From the NCBI GenBank assembly GCA_026225945.1, contig JAMJFZ010001133.1, positions 806,001 to 870,000 of the forward strand: a stretch of 64,000 nt of DNA, read 5' to 3'. Under the pieces are notes generated by a model. It was not told where the DNA came from, did no database searches, and saw nothing but the letters and a program-made list of their open reading frames with translations. The translations under genes and the position numbers were made by a program. The DNA is from Cricetomys ansorgei. Its lineage: Eukaryota > Chordata > Mammalia > Rodentia > Nesomyidae. Shown here one piece after another: positions 21,995 through 34,287 of this stretch; the stretch's first letter is position 1; each line of letters opens with the position of its first letter.

Positions 21995-22917
21995 GTGTCA
22001 ACTCTCAGCTGTCCTACAGCATCACTTCAGGTGACAGCCTGGGGCAGTTCGCAGTGGATAAGCATGGAGTCCTCAAAACCCTCAAGGCTTTGGACCGGGA
22101 AAGCCAATCCTTCTACAACCTGGTCATTCAGGTCCATGACTCACCACAGCCTCCTGCCTCCAGGTTTACAAGCACAGCCCAAGTCTCCATCATCTTGTTA
22201 GATGTCAATGATAACCCACCCACGTTTCTTTCCCCCAAGTTGACATATGTTCCAGAAAACACACCTATTGATACTGTTGTCTTCAAGGCTCAAGCGACAG
22301 ACCCAGACAGTGGCCCCAACAGCTACATTGAATACACTCTCCTGAACCCATTGGGAAACAAGTTCAGCATTGGGACCATTGATGGGGAGGTGCGTCTCAC
22401 TGGAGAGCTGGACAGAGAGGAAGTTTCCAATTACAGCCTGACGGTGGTAGCCACAGACAAAGGGCAACCACCACTGTCGTCCTCTACAGAGGTTGTGGTT
22501 ATGGTCCTCGACATCAATGATAATAATCCCGTTTTTGATCAGGCTGCGTACAGAGTGCAGATTAAGGAGAACATCCTTACCGGTACAGATATAATCCAAG
22601 TGTCTGCAGAGGACAGCGATGAAGGCACCAATGGGCAGGTTCGATACGGCATCGTGGGTGGAAACACACATCAGGAGTTCAGGATCGACTCGGTGACAGG
22701 GGCCATCACAGTGGCTAAGTCTTTGGATAGAGAGGCGACCCCTGCCTATACTTTAACTGTCCAGGCCACAGATCGGGGCAGCAGCCCCAGAACGGATGTC
22801 TGCACTGTCACCATCACTTTACTTGACATGAATGATTTCGTCCCTGTGTTTGAGCTGTCTCCGTATTCTGTGAATGTCCCTGAAAATTTAGCGACACTGC
22901 CCAGAACCATTCTTCAG
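21995..22917 (+). CDS. Fat4: Fat4 exon (inferred exon 5): three cadherin repeat boundaries
   Basis: This 923-nt exon enters in phase 1 and leaves in phase 0, giving about 308 codons. It holds three linkers in order: LDVNDNPPTF (about 22198), LDINDNNPVF (about 22507) and LDMNDFVPVF (about 22822). The third lacks the usual DNxP asparagine, so its calcium site is probably weakened. Each repeat has the expected DRE/LDRE and A-x-D-x-G elements (ATDPDSGPN, ATDKGQ, AEDSDEGTN, ATDRGSS). The acceptor cttccgcttctag is strong and the donor is gtcagt. A start codon in the intron just upstream extends the open frame but is not the exon start. Skipping would shift the frame. Confidence 0.96.
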
Positions 22918-23202
22918 GTCAGTATACATAAACACTTGGACTGCCATAAGGCATCAGACTAAACTGAACTTCTTGAACTGTGTTCAGGACCTCCTCCAGC
23001 CTCTTGCTGCTCCCAAGGGGGAGGTGGATGCAGATACAGAAAACCTTGAAAATCAGCGCTCATGAGTATCGTACCTGAGACTTAGTAGTTTCCTTTGTGT
23101 GTACTCATTTGGCACATAATTGTTTATTGGAGTATTTTAAATTGTGTTCTACTATGAGGATAATATTCTCATGTAAGATGATGTCAAAATTGGGAAAACT
23201 AA

Positions 23203-23363
23203 GCTGAGCGGTGGCGGCGCACGCCTTTCATCCCAGCACTTGGGAGGCAGAAGCAGGTGGATCTCTGAGTTTGAGGCCAGCCTGGTCTACACAGAGTGAA
23301 ATCCAGGATAACTAGAGTTACAACACGGAAACCCTGTCTCAAAAAACCAAAAGAAAAAAAAAA
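23203..23363 (+). mobile_element. B1 SINE, near full length
   Basis: This is the best-preserved B1 in the window: 'gtggcggcgcacgcctttca', 'cccagcacttgggaggcag', 'gaggccagcctggtctac' and 'gaaaccctgtctcaaaaaacc', then an A-rich tail. The Pol III A and B box regions of the 7SL-derived body are recognisable. Confidence 0.9.
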
Positions 23364-23554
23364 TAGAAAAACGTCATTAAAAATACTGTTCTGCCTTCCT
23401 GTTTACAAAAAAGAAAAACCGTGCTATATATTTTTGGGAAGCCTTCCACAAACCCTACACATTCATTGGTTTTCTGTATAGATTTATACAAATATGTATG
23501 TTTAATACATGCTATTATTTGCTGATTTAATTACAAGATCTTTAGACTTATTTT

Positions 23555-23757
23555 CTTTCGTGTGCACGAGCGTTGAACCCCCATGCGTGTATGTGTGCCA
23601 CATGTGTGCCTGGTGTCAAAGAGGCCAGAGGAGAGCATTGGATCTGTAACCGCAGTTACAGATGGTTGGGAGCCACCGTGTCGGTGCCAGCACCTGAGCC
23701 TGGACCCTCTGCAGGAGCAGCCTGTGCTCTCCACCACTGAGCCAGCTCTCCAGCTCT
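23555..23757 (-). mobile_element. B3-like SINE
   Basis: The plus strand reads 'gtgtcaaagaggccagaggagagcattggatc', 'gcagttacagatggttgggagccaccgtg' and 'ctctccaccactgagccagctctccagct'. This is the complement of a B3 with the tRNA-derived head at the right end. It lies about 125 bp from the next acceptor. Confidence 0.85.
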
Positions 23758-23883
23758 CTATTATAAACCTTGAAACAACAGCCCTGCACCCTCTCACATG
23801 CCCTCTCCATCACCCCGCTGTTGATTCATTTGTTTCACGTGTTAGGTGACTCATTGCAGCCACGTGACTATTCTTCCCTGCAG

Positions 23884-24058
23884 GTGGTAGCAAGAGACGA
23901 TGATCAAGGACCGAATAGCCAGCTCTCCTATGTTCTGCTTGGTGGGAACGAAGACAATGCTTTTGCCCTCACGGCCAGCGGAGAGCTTCGGGTGACCCAG
24001 AGTCTGGACCGGGAAGCAAGAGAGCACTTCGTCTTGGTCGTCACCGCAGCGGATGCAG
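23884..24058 (+). CDS. Fat4: Fat4 exon (inferred exon 6): cadherin repeat interior
   Basis: This 175-nt exon enters in phase 0 and leaves in phase 1, giving 58 codons plus one base. It reads VVARDDDQGPNSQLSYVLLG, continues through LDREAREHFVL and ends TAADA(G). It supplies the middle strands of one repeat, including the DDD and LDRE calcium-coordinating motifs, and has no linker of its own. The donor is gtttgt, which departs from GTRAGT at positions +3 and +4 and looks weak. The next intron is 15.5 kb. Skipping this exon alone would shift the frame. Confidence 0.95.
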
Positions 24059-26419
24059 GTTTGTCCTGATCCTTGCTCAGGAGCAGAGGAATATAATTTT
24101 ACTGGTTACTGAATTGGAGGTTTATTGAAATGTACTAATTCTTGGAGTAGTTCCTGAAGTACACTGATTACAGCTAATGAGATCTCAGTGGTAAACGGCG
24201 AGGGGTGCTTTATATCGCCACTGAGGTGCAGCTTCTGTACAGAAGCATTTCCTTGCCTGAAAGCTGCCTGAGTCCTTATGCATGTGATCTTCTGCTCCTA
24301 CGCACTGAGTAAGGCGGCATTTAAAGTACTTCGGCTTTGAAAGCATAGAGATAGTTCTAGATAATTCTGGAGATGAAAAAGTGTCCGGGTTTCTATTTCA
24401 CTCAACATCATCACCATAAGAGCTTTTTGCTGAGTCCTAGAATGTCCATGAGACTCCGCCCCTATAAACTTCCTCAGAAATGAACTTGAGAAACAGTAGC
24501 CACTAGCCTTCAGTTTGGGGGAATAGTGATGACATAAATTGTCCGGCATGTAGCAACAGGGCACCTGAGTTTTACACGTGACATTATTGTCTACGCTGCT
24601 TTGTTTTCCTTGATAGACAGCATTCACAGATACAGAACACTTCAAGATAAAATGGAAACAGCTAAACTTTTCTAAAGAATCTATATGCCTTGAGTGATGG
24701 AGTTAGAATTGCTTAAAAAACCTCTTAAGGGAATAAATGACTGAATGTTTGATTTTTCCAAATAGAATCAATTAATTGTAGTCTGATTACCTGTTATAGA
24801 ATTTTTTTTTTTTTCTGAGAATGAATGTCACGGATCCAGTGGTTTAATTATGTTTGTGTATTTAAGAAAAGTATTTGCTTAAATGTTCAAGGCAGGTTTT
24901 CTGTAACCTCACATAACTGAAGTTCTATACCCATGTACTCACGTGTGCATATATTCTCATATTAACACACGTATCATTTTATATGGCGTAGATACAAGAG
25001 TGGCATTATGGAATATGCAAGGACTCTGAGTGGGCTCTTTTTTACTGTGAAAATGTTTATAACAATATGGCATGCCAAAATTCCTATTTTATATGATCAG
25101 TTCCATGCAGTCGGCGTACTGTTTTAAGGCCCACTCAAAAACCAGTAGGGGATTTTGAAATTACAGTTAATGATATAGTCCAAGGACAGTGTCTCTCATC
25201 TGTAATTGAACACTAGTCTCGCCTCCCCCTCCCCCTCCTTCCTTCCCTTCCTCTCTCTCTCTCTGGACCTCATGGAAGAAAGTAAATCCCTTTATTTTTA
25301 GTGTACACGAACTACCTTCTTACATTACATGCAAGCTTTACGAGCCCAAGGAATGAGGAACAGAATGCAGTGTATGAGACACAGGCATCTTAATTCAAGT
25401 TAATCTGAGCCTGTTTGCTATGCCCATGTTCGTCATCCTTCACATCCGCCAGGCTCCCGGTGTAAGCATTCTCCCGTAAAACCAACAGAAACTGGCTGCA
25501 CAACTCACTCAAGGTGCCTAGAGAAGAGATTGAATTCAGTAGAAACTGGTAGGGAGTTGAATTTTACAGTCAAGGTTTTATAGCTAAAATATTCCTGCTT
25601 CCGCTGTCATCACTTGTTAGAGCTGGAAGCATGTGGTCAACCCCAGACACTCACAAACACAAATCCAGTTTGTGTGAAGGAAGTGGCAGGAGTGGAAACT
25701 GGATGGAGGAACCCAGCCCCTCGAGGCATCTGTCTCCATAAAACAGGCGGCACAGGAGGACTTCCAGTGGTGGGCATTCTGGGGTGTGGGAGGAAAGGAG
25801 GATTGGGAGGTGCAGTGTGGGGTAGTCTGGAATGGGCACGGTAAAACACACAGAGGTTCCTGGCAGGGAATTCTGACTTTGGAGCATTCCAAGTCAAGAG
25901 GCATGGCAAAGAAAGGCCTTCTCATGTAGGCTAGAAAGCCCATCCCTCTGTGGACTCTTAAGAATTACAGAAATCAGTGGGCTATGCAGCAAAGCAGGCG
26001 ATATTGGGTGGGTAAAGGGATGTTGTCTCTTTGTGTCAACCAGTGCAAAGTTTTATAGAGGTTAGCCTTTCTGCATGGGAGGTTTTGTTACCATCTCACT
26101 CATCCACAAACAATCAGAGAACATTTAATACTTTGTAGAGTGTCACACAGTCAGTGAGTGACAAAGTCAGAACAAAGCATGCCGTGTGATCTCAGGGCAC
26201 TCTAAGGCTTTAGTGTTCAGGGAATGGAGGATTCTGAGAAAGTATTCACTCCCAAGTCATCTGGTGGGTAATTGGCCAGATCACAGCCAGCACAGAGAAG
26301 GGGTGGACTTTTGAACTCAAATCTTTCTTGTTTCAATTCTGATTTCTCTATCATCTGGGTGGATCGTATGATCTTTCTCAACCTTAGCATCTTCTCTGAA
26401 AGGGTGTAATGATATCTTT

Positions 26420-26830
26420 GTTTTGATTCTTGTGGCTGTGCTAAAATACCATGAAATAAACAATTTCAGGGGAAGGGGTTCGTTCATCTCACAATTCGAG
26501 GTTACAATCCCTCACTGTGCAGAGGTCAAGGCAGCAGGAAGTCCATGTAGCCCTTCACATCACACCCACGGTCAGGAGCAGAGGACAATATCTGAATGCA
26601 TGCGCGTGAGCGCTCAGCTCTCGCTCCTCCTCCTTCAGCCCAAGGCCTCACCTGTGAAATGGTGCTGCCCACAGATGATCAGAGTAGATCTTTCCATCTC
26701 AGTTAACCCAATTAAGAAAGTACCCTACAAGCATGCACACAAGCCAGCTTCATCCAGAGAGTTCCTCATTGAGATTACTTCCCAGATGATTCTGTGTTAT
26801 GTTAAGCTGACAAAATTAACCATCACTAAC
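26420..26830 (+). repeat. Rodent interspersed repeat, about 400 bp (copy 1 of 3)
   Basis: It begins near 'cttgtggctgtgctaaaatacc' and ends near 'gttaagctgacaaaattaacc'. Segments such as 'cacacccacggtcaggagcagagga' and 'cttcccagatgattctgtg' recur in related form at 56455-56805 and 61655-62005. An apparent 152-codon open frame here lies inside the repeat. The family is unresolved. Confidence 0.6.
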
Positions 26831-27239
26831 AGTAAATACATCATTCTTCTTGGGAGTTGTCATTGTGTGCTGTGTGTTTAACTGCTTCCTACCCTCCAGT
26901 GTACACACTAATTTAATAATAATAATTTCCCTTAGAGTCACTGGTAGCAAAATCCTCAATGAAGACAGAGTGTTGCTTGCTTCTGTACCAACAGACAGCA
27001 GGCAGACATTGTGTGGAAAGTCTGCGCCTCGTAAACTCAGTTGTCAGCCTGATACAGATAGCCCAGTTATCCTAGGGAGTCTCAGTTGGAGAACTGCCCA
27101 GATAAAATTGGTCCGTGGCCATGTCTGTGAGGAATTGTCTCAATTGTTGAATGATGTGGGAGGGTCCAGCCCACTGTTAGGCAGTGCTGCTCCTAGGCAG
27201 GTGGTCCTGGATGGTAAAAGACACAGAATAAGCAAGTTA

Positions 27240-27440
27240 TATGGAGAAAGACAGTAAGCAAGATTTCCTCTGTGGCCTTGGCTTAGTTCCTGCCTCCAGG
27301 TTACTGCTTTCAGTTCCTGCTCTGACTTCCCTTAGTGATAGACTGTTACCTGAATATGTAAGCTGAAATAAACCCTTGTCTCCTCCAAGTCACCTCTGGT
27401 CACATTGTGTATCTGGGCAACAAAAAGCAAACTTGAGAAT
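27240..27440 (+). repeat. Rodent interspersed repeat with 'aataaaccc' segment
   Basis: The segments 'tagttcctgcctccaggtt', 'gttcctgctctgacttccct' and 'gtaagctgaaataaaccc' match a repeat type I know to be common in rodent DNA. I cannot name the family reliably. Confidence 0.45.
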
Positions 27441-27519
27441 TCACTAAAATATTTTCCAGCCATTGACAATCCTGACCTTGGTGACCATAGCCTGTGCCCA
27501 AATAATTTCCACACATATT

Positions 27520-27900
27520 TGTCATTTTTTTTACATTTTTCAGAATTTTATACTTGAGAATTGTATTTATATTATTACCACCTCAACCTCTTTCACTCCA
27601 ACTCCTCCTGTATTCCCCCTACTCTTTCTTAAATTCATAACCTCTTCTTTAAATAGTATTGTCACTCACATGTATGGATACAACCTGCTGAGTCCACTTA
27701 ATATTGCTCAAATGTGTATGTGTTTGAGGCTGACCTTTCAGTATTGGGTAACCTACCAGGGGGCTTGTCCCTGGAGGAGACTGATGCTCTCTCTCTCTCA
27801 TCAGCTCATGAGAGTGCCTGTAGCTCTTTCTCTAGGGGAGGGGCCTTGTGAGACTTCCCCCATTCATGTTGGAATTGTTTATATGATTTAATGAAATTAT
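27520..27900 (+). repeat. Probable LINE-1-derived rodent repeat (copy 1 of 2)
   Basis: The order is 'cctcctgtattccccctac', 'gctgagtccacttaatattgctc', 'ggctgacctttcagtattggg', 'gggcttgtccctggaggagac', 'gggaggggccttgtgagacttccccc' (split here by one base) and 'attcatgttgg'. The same order, more eroded, appears at 54548-55010. I believe it derives from rodent L1 3' sequence; the family is uncertain. Confidence 0.55.
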
Positions 27901-28497
27901 ATCACTCATGATGATAAAACTTCCCACAAGAGACCTAGACTAATAAAACCCCCAGTGGGAGGCATGGGAAACCTCCCTTTGAGTTGTTGGTGTGGATAAT
28001 CCACAGGATAGCCCAAACCAATACAGGCCTCTGCTGTTGTCCTTGATTACCCCCAGAGTTGAAGGTAAGACCCTCACCCGTCTGATAGGATGCGCTAATC
28101 TATTGTATTTGGTGAATACAAACCCTGGAGGTATTGGGTTCATAATCTGTAGTTCAGTCCTATTTTCCAGGCTTGAGATCTCTGGAAAGAGATCTTGAGA
28201 CACACACTGGCTGCCGTGATTTAACAGTCAGAACAGTAGGTGACATGAGGAAACTCAGAAAAGTAGGAAGGGACTGACATCTCAGAGGACATGTTCTCAA
28301 ATTTGTAGTGTTTGAAGATAAGAAAAGCATGGGAGTGCTCTTCAGAAAAAAATAGTGTCTGACAGTTTTATTCCCTATCTTGCAAAACATCTTTGCTTTG
28401 CTCTCTTGAAACTCTTACCTGCTGGCAGCTGAAGATGGACCAGCTGGGGCGATATGATAGGAACTGACGCCACAGGCTATTAACTGGGAAGAGCTCT

Positions 28498-28556
28498 AAG
28501 TTTCTTTCTTAGAATAGAAATTCTTTCTTAAAAAAATTCTTTCTAGATTTCTTTCT
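28498..28556. repeat. Degenerate local repeat of a TTTCTTTCTTAGA-like unit
   Basis: TTTCTTTCTTAGA at the start and end of this interval, with ATTCTTTCTTA and ATTCTTTCTAGA between them, make a short irregular tandem repeat, probably from slippage. Confidence 0.6.
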
Positions 28557-29889
28557 TAGAAAACTCCAGATTTTGAATTCTTGCTGTATTTTAGTTACTA
28601 CCTGCATGTCTGCAAGGCTGTGTACAGAGAAGCTCCCTAGCTAACCCCCGTTCAGCGTTCTCAGTAGCTGACACCCATCCTACCAATCCAGTCAACACTG
28701 AATTTGCCTCACTGAAAAACTAAAGCAGAACAGGGCATATAAAAATTCCAGCTCAGCTTCCTCATAGCGTCAAAATACTGAGCATACTGCAGCATAATTA
28801 AACATGACATTCTGCTTATCTTCAGTCAGAGAGGTGGTCGTTTGGCCTGCTTTATGTGTTGATTGTTGGCATTTGAGTTATGTGTTGCTTACTTTGATTT
28901 CTCCGTGAATAGCCTTTCTGAGCTTGTGTTGCCTTCTTTATAGAAGAGTGAAAACTCATCCCAGTTCTTCTGGTTGAGGAGATCATGTCGACACAGCTAA
29001 GGCCCTTTCCATGGTTACGTGTTCTGCTTCTAAGTAGCCTCTCCCACAAAGGTTTACAGTGTAGTCACAAAATATCTTAGGTCCAGTAAACAGCATGAAC
29101 AGAGAAGCTAGCGTAGGCTTCTTAAACCTTTAGTACCGCATGCTAATTTATAAAATGAAAGGCCTACCCTGGAGTTAAATACACAGTCCTTAGTACTCAA
29201 GCGGGGATGAAAGACTTTGTCCATGTTCTAGCTGCAATACTTTGGATACATTGCCCAAAACTTACTAACAATATAAATGCTGATATAGAATTTTTATTGT
29301 ACAAAACAGGTAATAGTCTGGGTTATTGGCATCAATTCTCATATTTGATAGATATCTCAGGCTTAGTAGGGCCACCGCAGAATGTTGGACTCCTCTCCCC
29401 TTCTCTGTCTTCACACTGCTGCTGGGAAAATATTACCATTTTTTTTGTCCATCTTCCTTTGTGTATTCGGTTAACTAACAAGTGCGCTTACATTCAGTGA
29501 GGTCCAAAACTGTCCCGAGTGGCTCTCATGGTTTTCTTCTCCACTTACATCTTCTGTGCACGTAAGGGCAGGGATGACAGCCCCCTCAATTTCTGTTTTA
29601 TTCCCCCTCCTTGGGCACACTGTGTTATCCAAAAAGCAGCAGATGAACCTTTAAGATCATAAATTGGGTCACTGTATCCCATTACTCTCTTAAAATTCTT
29701 CAGTGGTTTCCAGAATTCCCTAGATATTCCCCCACATGACAATAAGTTACCCAGGTTCTTCCCACCTGCTTGGCCTCCTCAAACACTTCTGAACACCTTT
29801 ACCCCAATCAATCACAGCACAGGGACACCAGTTTCCCCTGTTTCCACCTGGCCTTTCATTCTCTGTCATCGTATTAATTTATTTTGGTC

Positions 29890-30093
29890 TTTATATTCAG
29901 AGCTTCATGTAGGCCTGAGGGGTCTGGAACTTGCTATATGTACCCAGGATGACATTTCTGAATTTCTGATTCCTAATTCTGGGATTACAGACTTGTACCA
30001 CAAGGCTTTAGTTTATGAGTTGCTGGGGATTGAACTCAGGGCTTAGTGCATCCCAGGAAATTATCCTGTACTTAACTACACCCCAGGCCCAGC
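29890..30093 (-). mobile_element. B4-like SINE
   Basis: The plus strand shows a B1-complement portion ('ctggaacttgctatatgtacccaggatgac', 'ctgggattacagacttgtacca') followed by the tRNA-type complement ('gctggggattgaactcaggg', 'actacaccccaggcc'). It is diverged. Confidence 0.7.
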
Positions 30094-30208
30094 TTGTTAG
30101 TTTGAAGTCTGCCAACGTGTACTCACAGCACAGAACCTGGGAGCTGCATAGGACTGGGGTTCTTTGCTTCTCAGGATCAGGTTCTAGAGTGACTGCCAAA
30201 TGTAATAG

Positions 30209-30800
30209 AAAATAATGTAGTTGGGGGCCAAAATGTAAAAGGAAATAATATCGGGGACCTGAACTAGCTCTGAATTAACTCCCACTCTGGTTTAATTTCC
30301 CCAGCACAGCAGTTCCTAAGGAACTGTCCTCTCTTATCTAACAGTCCTCTGATTTTAAACACCTATGTCTCTTGTCTAGTATATATATCTATATATCTAA
30401 CTGATATCTCTAAACTTATCTTTTACTAACTTTCTTTCTTAATTCTCTTATCTTCAATACCTTTTAACTAAGTGCCTTCTCAGAGTATCTCCTCAACCAA
30501 CTGCTCCTCTCAGTTCCTCCTGTCTCAACTGCTTTTATCCATCTATGCCCTCCCAGCTCCCAAGAAGTCCAAGGGGCATCCAATCACATGGGGAAGGAGC
30601 TTTCCCATACAAACACACGGGAGAGGGACTTTTCCCTGGCAAGCTTCACTCTACAGCTCATTGTCAACGCCAGGCATTCTGGCTTGCTAGGGAGCAAGGA
30701 GCCTTTCTGCTGCTCTGGACCTTTGCATTTGGAGTTCTGTCCTCCTTGGTTGCTTGTCTGTGATGAGTGTTCTTTGGATTTATTTCTGCTGTATTAGAGG
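30209..30800. mobile_element. Possible LTR-type (endogenous retrovirus-like) block
   Basis: The block opens near 'gtagttgggggccaaaatg' and continues through 'ggggacctgaactagc', a pyrimidine-rich middle, and 'catccaatcacatggggaagg' with a CCAAT box. I recall similar sequence from rodent ERVK-type LTRs. I see no TG...CA ends, no target duplication and no internal retroviral coding sequence. If it is an LTR, it is an eroded solo copy. The call is tentative. Confidence 0.35.
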
Positions 30801-33800
30801 AACATTTATTTTCTGGTTATTCTGTCACTAGATTTGGCAAAATGTCAGCTTTTCAGAGAGGATCCTACGTGGCCCTAAGCTCACAGCCCTCGTCCCCCTC
30901 AGCCAGGCTGTTGCTCTGACTTCACTCAGCAGTTTCTTCCACTGATTATATGGCATATAATACATCTGAGTGGATGGACTAAGTTTCTCCTGCTCTAACA
31001 GAATCCCTCAAGAACAAAATGGATGCCTAATAATATTTACTGAATGATTTAGATGAGTGGAAATGATATCAGGGATAAGCAGTTATTCGTATACCCTTGG
31101 CCAAAGAAGAGTCCCCCTCTACTGCAGAAAAGCATCCTCTTCAACTGAGTGCAAAGCTTCTCAAGGGAAGAAGGGGATAGCACTTAGTCAGCCGTCAGTG
31201 GGTAACAGACGCTGCAGCCCCGTCACTCTCACATCTGCCATCCTCCCATTTCAGTTTGTGACTGCCATTCATGCTTATTTGTCATACTCTATTTAAAGTT
31301 CCATTACCTTTTTGATCAGTAGCATATTTGTGAAAGAACCTTCCGTAAGGAAAAGTGCTGAGTTTTCTAACTCCATGGCTGAGGTTCCAGAGGCTTCTGC
31401 TATATTGCTCTTGGTTATTCTGATTGATCTCTGCCTTGAAATGCAGCAGGAGTGTCTGATGCTCCGGCTGCCCTGTGTGAGTTGTATGTAAGGACCTTCA
31501 AAGGAAACTGATGGTTATAATTCAGTTTTAAGTGCTTAAAATCTTTCTTGAGCCATGTTCTGTCTATAGTGACAGGGCCAATAACTCTACAACTGCCTTC
31601 CTTTCCTGACCCATCACCTCCCAATCCCTTTATATCAATAGGCTGAGATACTGTCCATTCTAAACCCCATCCAGACAATGATTTTATCCAGTCTGAAAGT
31701 CTAGTGCTCTAGACACAAACATGAATGTGTTGTGAAGGAAGTTAAGAAGCCAAACAAATATAGCATGGGTCATACATAATACTGTTGGTCTGAGAAAATG
31801 TTAGCAATTAGGGCAAACAATGCTCTTGATTGCCCTCCAGGACTTGAAAGTAAGATTTTCTTGCTGAAGACAAAATGTATTTGTATCATAGAACATGAGG
31901 AAATCAAGTTGGTACTAATCTGAAATCTTCATCCCTACTGGCTAACTTCACAGTACTGGAAGGTGTCATGAATTCTAAGGGTGATCTCCTATATCGCCCA
32001 GCTATGAACACTGTGAGCTACAATAATGGCTGAATAGACAAGCTATGTCCCCTTGAGCAATAGTGACATTAATGTTATGGGAGAAACCAACCAACAGTTT
32101 CAGACTGGATTTAAGGCCCATTCTGTGAGACAGAAGCCAATCCTGGCATTGTTATTGGGAAAAGCATCTATGGCTAGAGAGGTGATAGGCCCTAGAGGAG
32201 AACTTACTCCTATTATCCTGCTAAATTAACAGAGTATTAAAATGACTCCTATTGACTTCTTGCTATACACACAGATCAGTGCACTCTCATCAAAAAAGCT
32301 TCTTCTTAGTCGGCACAGCTACCCTCAAGTGGTCAGTGTGCAGAGAATTAGGAGACTGTAGAGTGCTCAATCCTTAAATGAAGCAAGCATCTAGATCACA
32401 TCTTTTCTCCCTGGGCTCAGGGGTTTTCGTAGATGAGGGTCAGAAGGTAAGTGTCAGAGATGGTGGATGGCTTCAAGGAAATGGTGTTTTCTGGTCATGA
32501 CAGGGCAGTTGCACATATGAATTCACCACAATTGTGATAGCTTGCACAAGACCTGGACAAGTTCAAGCCAGACAAAAGCCCAGGACAAGCAGTGGGGTCT
32601 GGTCATGAAAGGAATCTCACTCCTAGCAGTTGCTGGCTGTCCTCAGTTTTCCTTTGATGTGTGGTAGGTTGTCACACTCCATGGCAGGCCTCACACCTAA
32701 AAGCAGATGGGAGACACAAATTGGACTCCATGGACTAAACAAACAAACGAACCAAAAAGCAAACACCAAAACCAAATTCAAAGTTGGGTTTGAAGGGAGG
32801 TGAACGTGTGTCTGAGGAGTAAATATGATCCAAATGTGTTGTATAAAATTCTCAAACATTTAATAAAAATATTACTTAAAAATTCACACAACACATATTT
32901 TAGAGCATATTATCAAGAATTATTTTTAGACACATTTTATCTGAGATATAATGAGGAATCCAATTAGATGAGCCAGGTAGATGCCAGAGACAAAGGGGTA
33001 TTTCTAAGAGAAGCTATCCAGGTAGGCACCCAAGAGAATGATGGTACTCTGTAGGTACCAACTCTGCACTTCTGGGTGTTTCTAAGAAGAATTCATAACA
33101 CGTCATCTCACTTACTCTCACAATGGCTGGCTAGTTATATAATACTTTTCAATGTTGATGACTTAAAAACAAAAGCCCAAACCCCTGGCTGACTACTAGA
33201 ATCGAGCCCATAGGTTGGGGTTCTTCTTAGCTGCTCATGATGACTGGCCCTCATGAAGACATCAGTGCGAGTTCTTCACCAAGCCTTACTGTTTCCACCT
33301 ACAGGTTTTGCCCACAACATTCCCTTTCTACAGAGTGTTTGTGAGTTTCTTCTTTGGAGATTGCCATTCTTATTAAAAAACACTGACTCAAGAATTAAGA
33401 AAAATATTTATGATTCCACATGATTAAAAGAGCTCTTAAGGAGGCTATTTGTAAATTATAGTGTTGCGTTTACCATTCTCAACATATCAGGAAATGTACA
33501 TTCAAGGGGTTCATACAGTACCTAGTATGTTATATTATACTAGCGTGAGATAACAGGCATGATGCACACACAGGTATAGGCAGTTAGGTTGGGACTTTGC
33601 ATTTAATAAGGGGCATGAGATTAAATAAAATGAACACAAATACAATGCTCCATCCCTTATCTATCTGTTCACAGTTTGTGAGACCAGAATCAGGATGGCC
33701 TGCAGATCTGGCCAGAAAGTTTCACTTTAGAGCATCTGTGAGTCGGGATAATTAATAGGTCTGTGGGGATAGGTTCAGTTATCAACCCTCTAATTAAGGG

Positions 33801-34021
33801 CATTTATCATCTGGCTGAAAGATGGAATGGGCTGCGTTCTGAGTTAGGGTGGGTACTGAGTTTTCATGGAGGAAAACATGATGTGCTTGCAAAACTTAAT
33901 GTGAAAAACTAAAAGAACCAAGCATCATGTGCCATCTTCCTGGTGAGGACATGGTGACATTTGGAATCAATACTGTCTGCCACATTGCTTCGTCAAAGAG
34001 GGGGGCCTCATTGGCTCACAC

Positions 34022-34287
34022 ATGGATCTGAAAATGAGACTAGGGTGGTCCGTAGAACCTCGCACATCTGTGGAGTGTTTTGCTGAGGGCTTCAGAAAGG
34101 CTACATTCTACGCCTGTGAAAAGATGGCCTTGTGTGTTATGGCGAAGATCTTTAATAATGAAGATCCCATCAATGAGCCCATGGGTGAAACAGCCGTGGA
34201 GTTTCCTTTAATTATCAGAAACCAGTTTCATGGAGCTTGCTTGCACATTCAAGTCTAAGGTGCCTTTGCTTATGTCTAAATAATAAA
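34022..34287 (+). other. Unassigned 78-codon open frame followed by AATAAA
   Basis: An open frame runs from ATG at 34022 to the stop at 34256-34258 and is followed 24 bases later by AATAAA (34282-34287). The peptide has mixed composition and no signal peptide, membrane segment or domain that I recognise. It could be the eroded 3' end of a processed pseudogene or plain chance; there is no poly(A) tract at the expected place. I do not call it a gene. Confidence 0.2.

Larger units (their letters stand above)
22918..23883 (+). other. Fat4: Fat4 intron between the exons at 21995 and 23884
   Basis: This 966-bp phase-0 intron, donor gtcagt and acceptor ttccctgcag, is the shortest complete one here. 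It contains a near-full-length B1 on the plus strand and a B3-like SINE on the minus strand. Confidence 0.93.

Noticed and set aside
22198..22671. 157-codon minus-strand open frame
   Set aside because: It is the antisense shadow of the Fat4 923-nt exon, caused by the codon bias of the real gene.
26423..26881. 152-codon plus-strand open frame
   Set aside because: It lies inside an interspersed repeat present three times in the window and has no domain.
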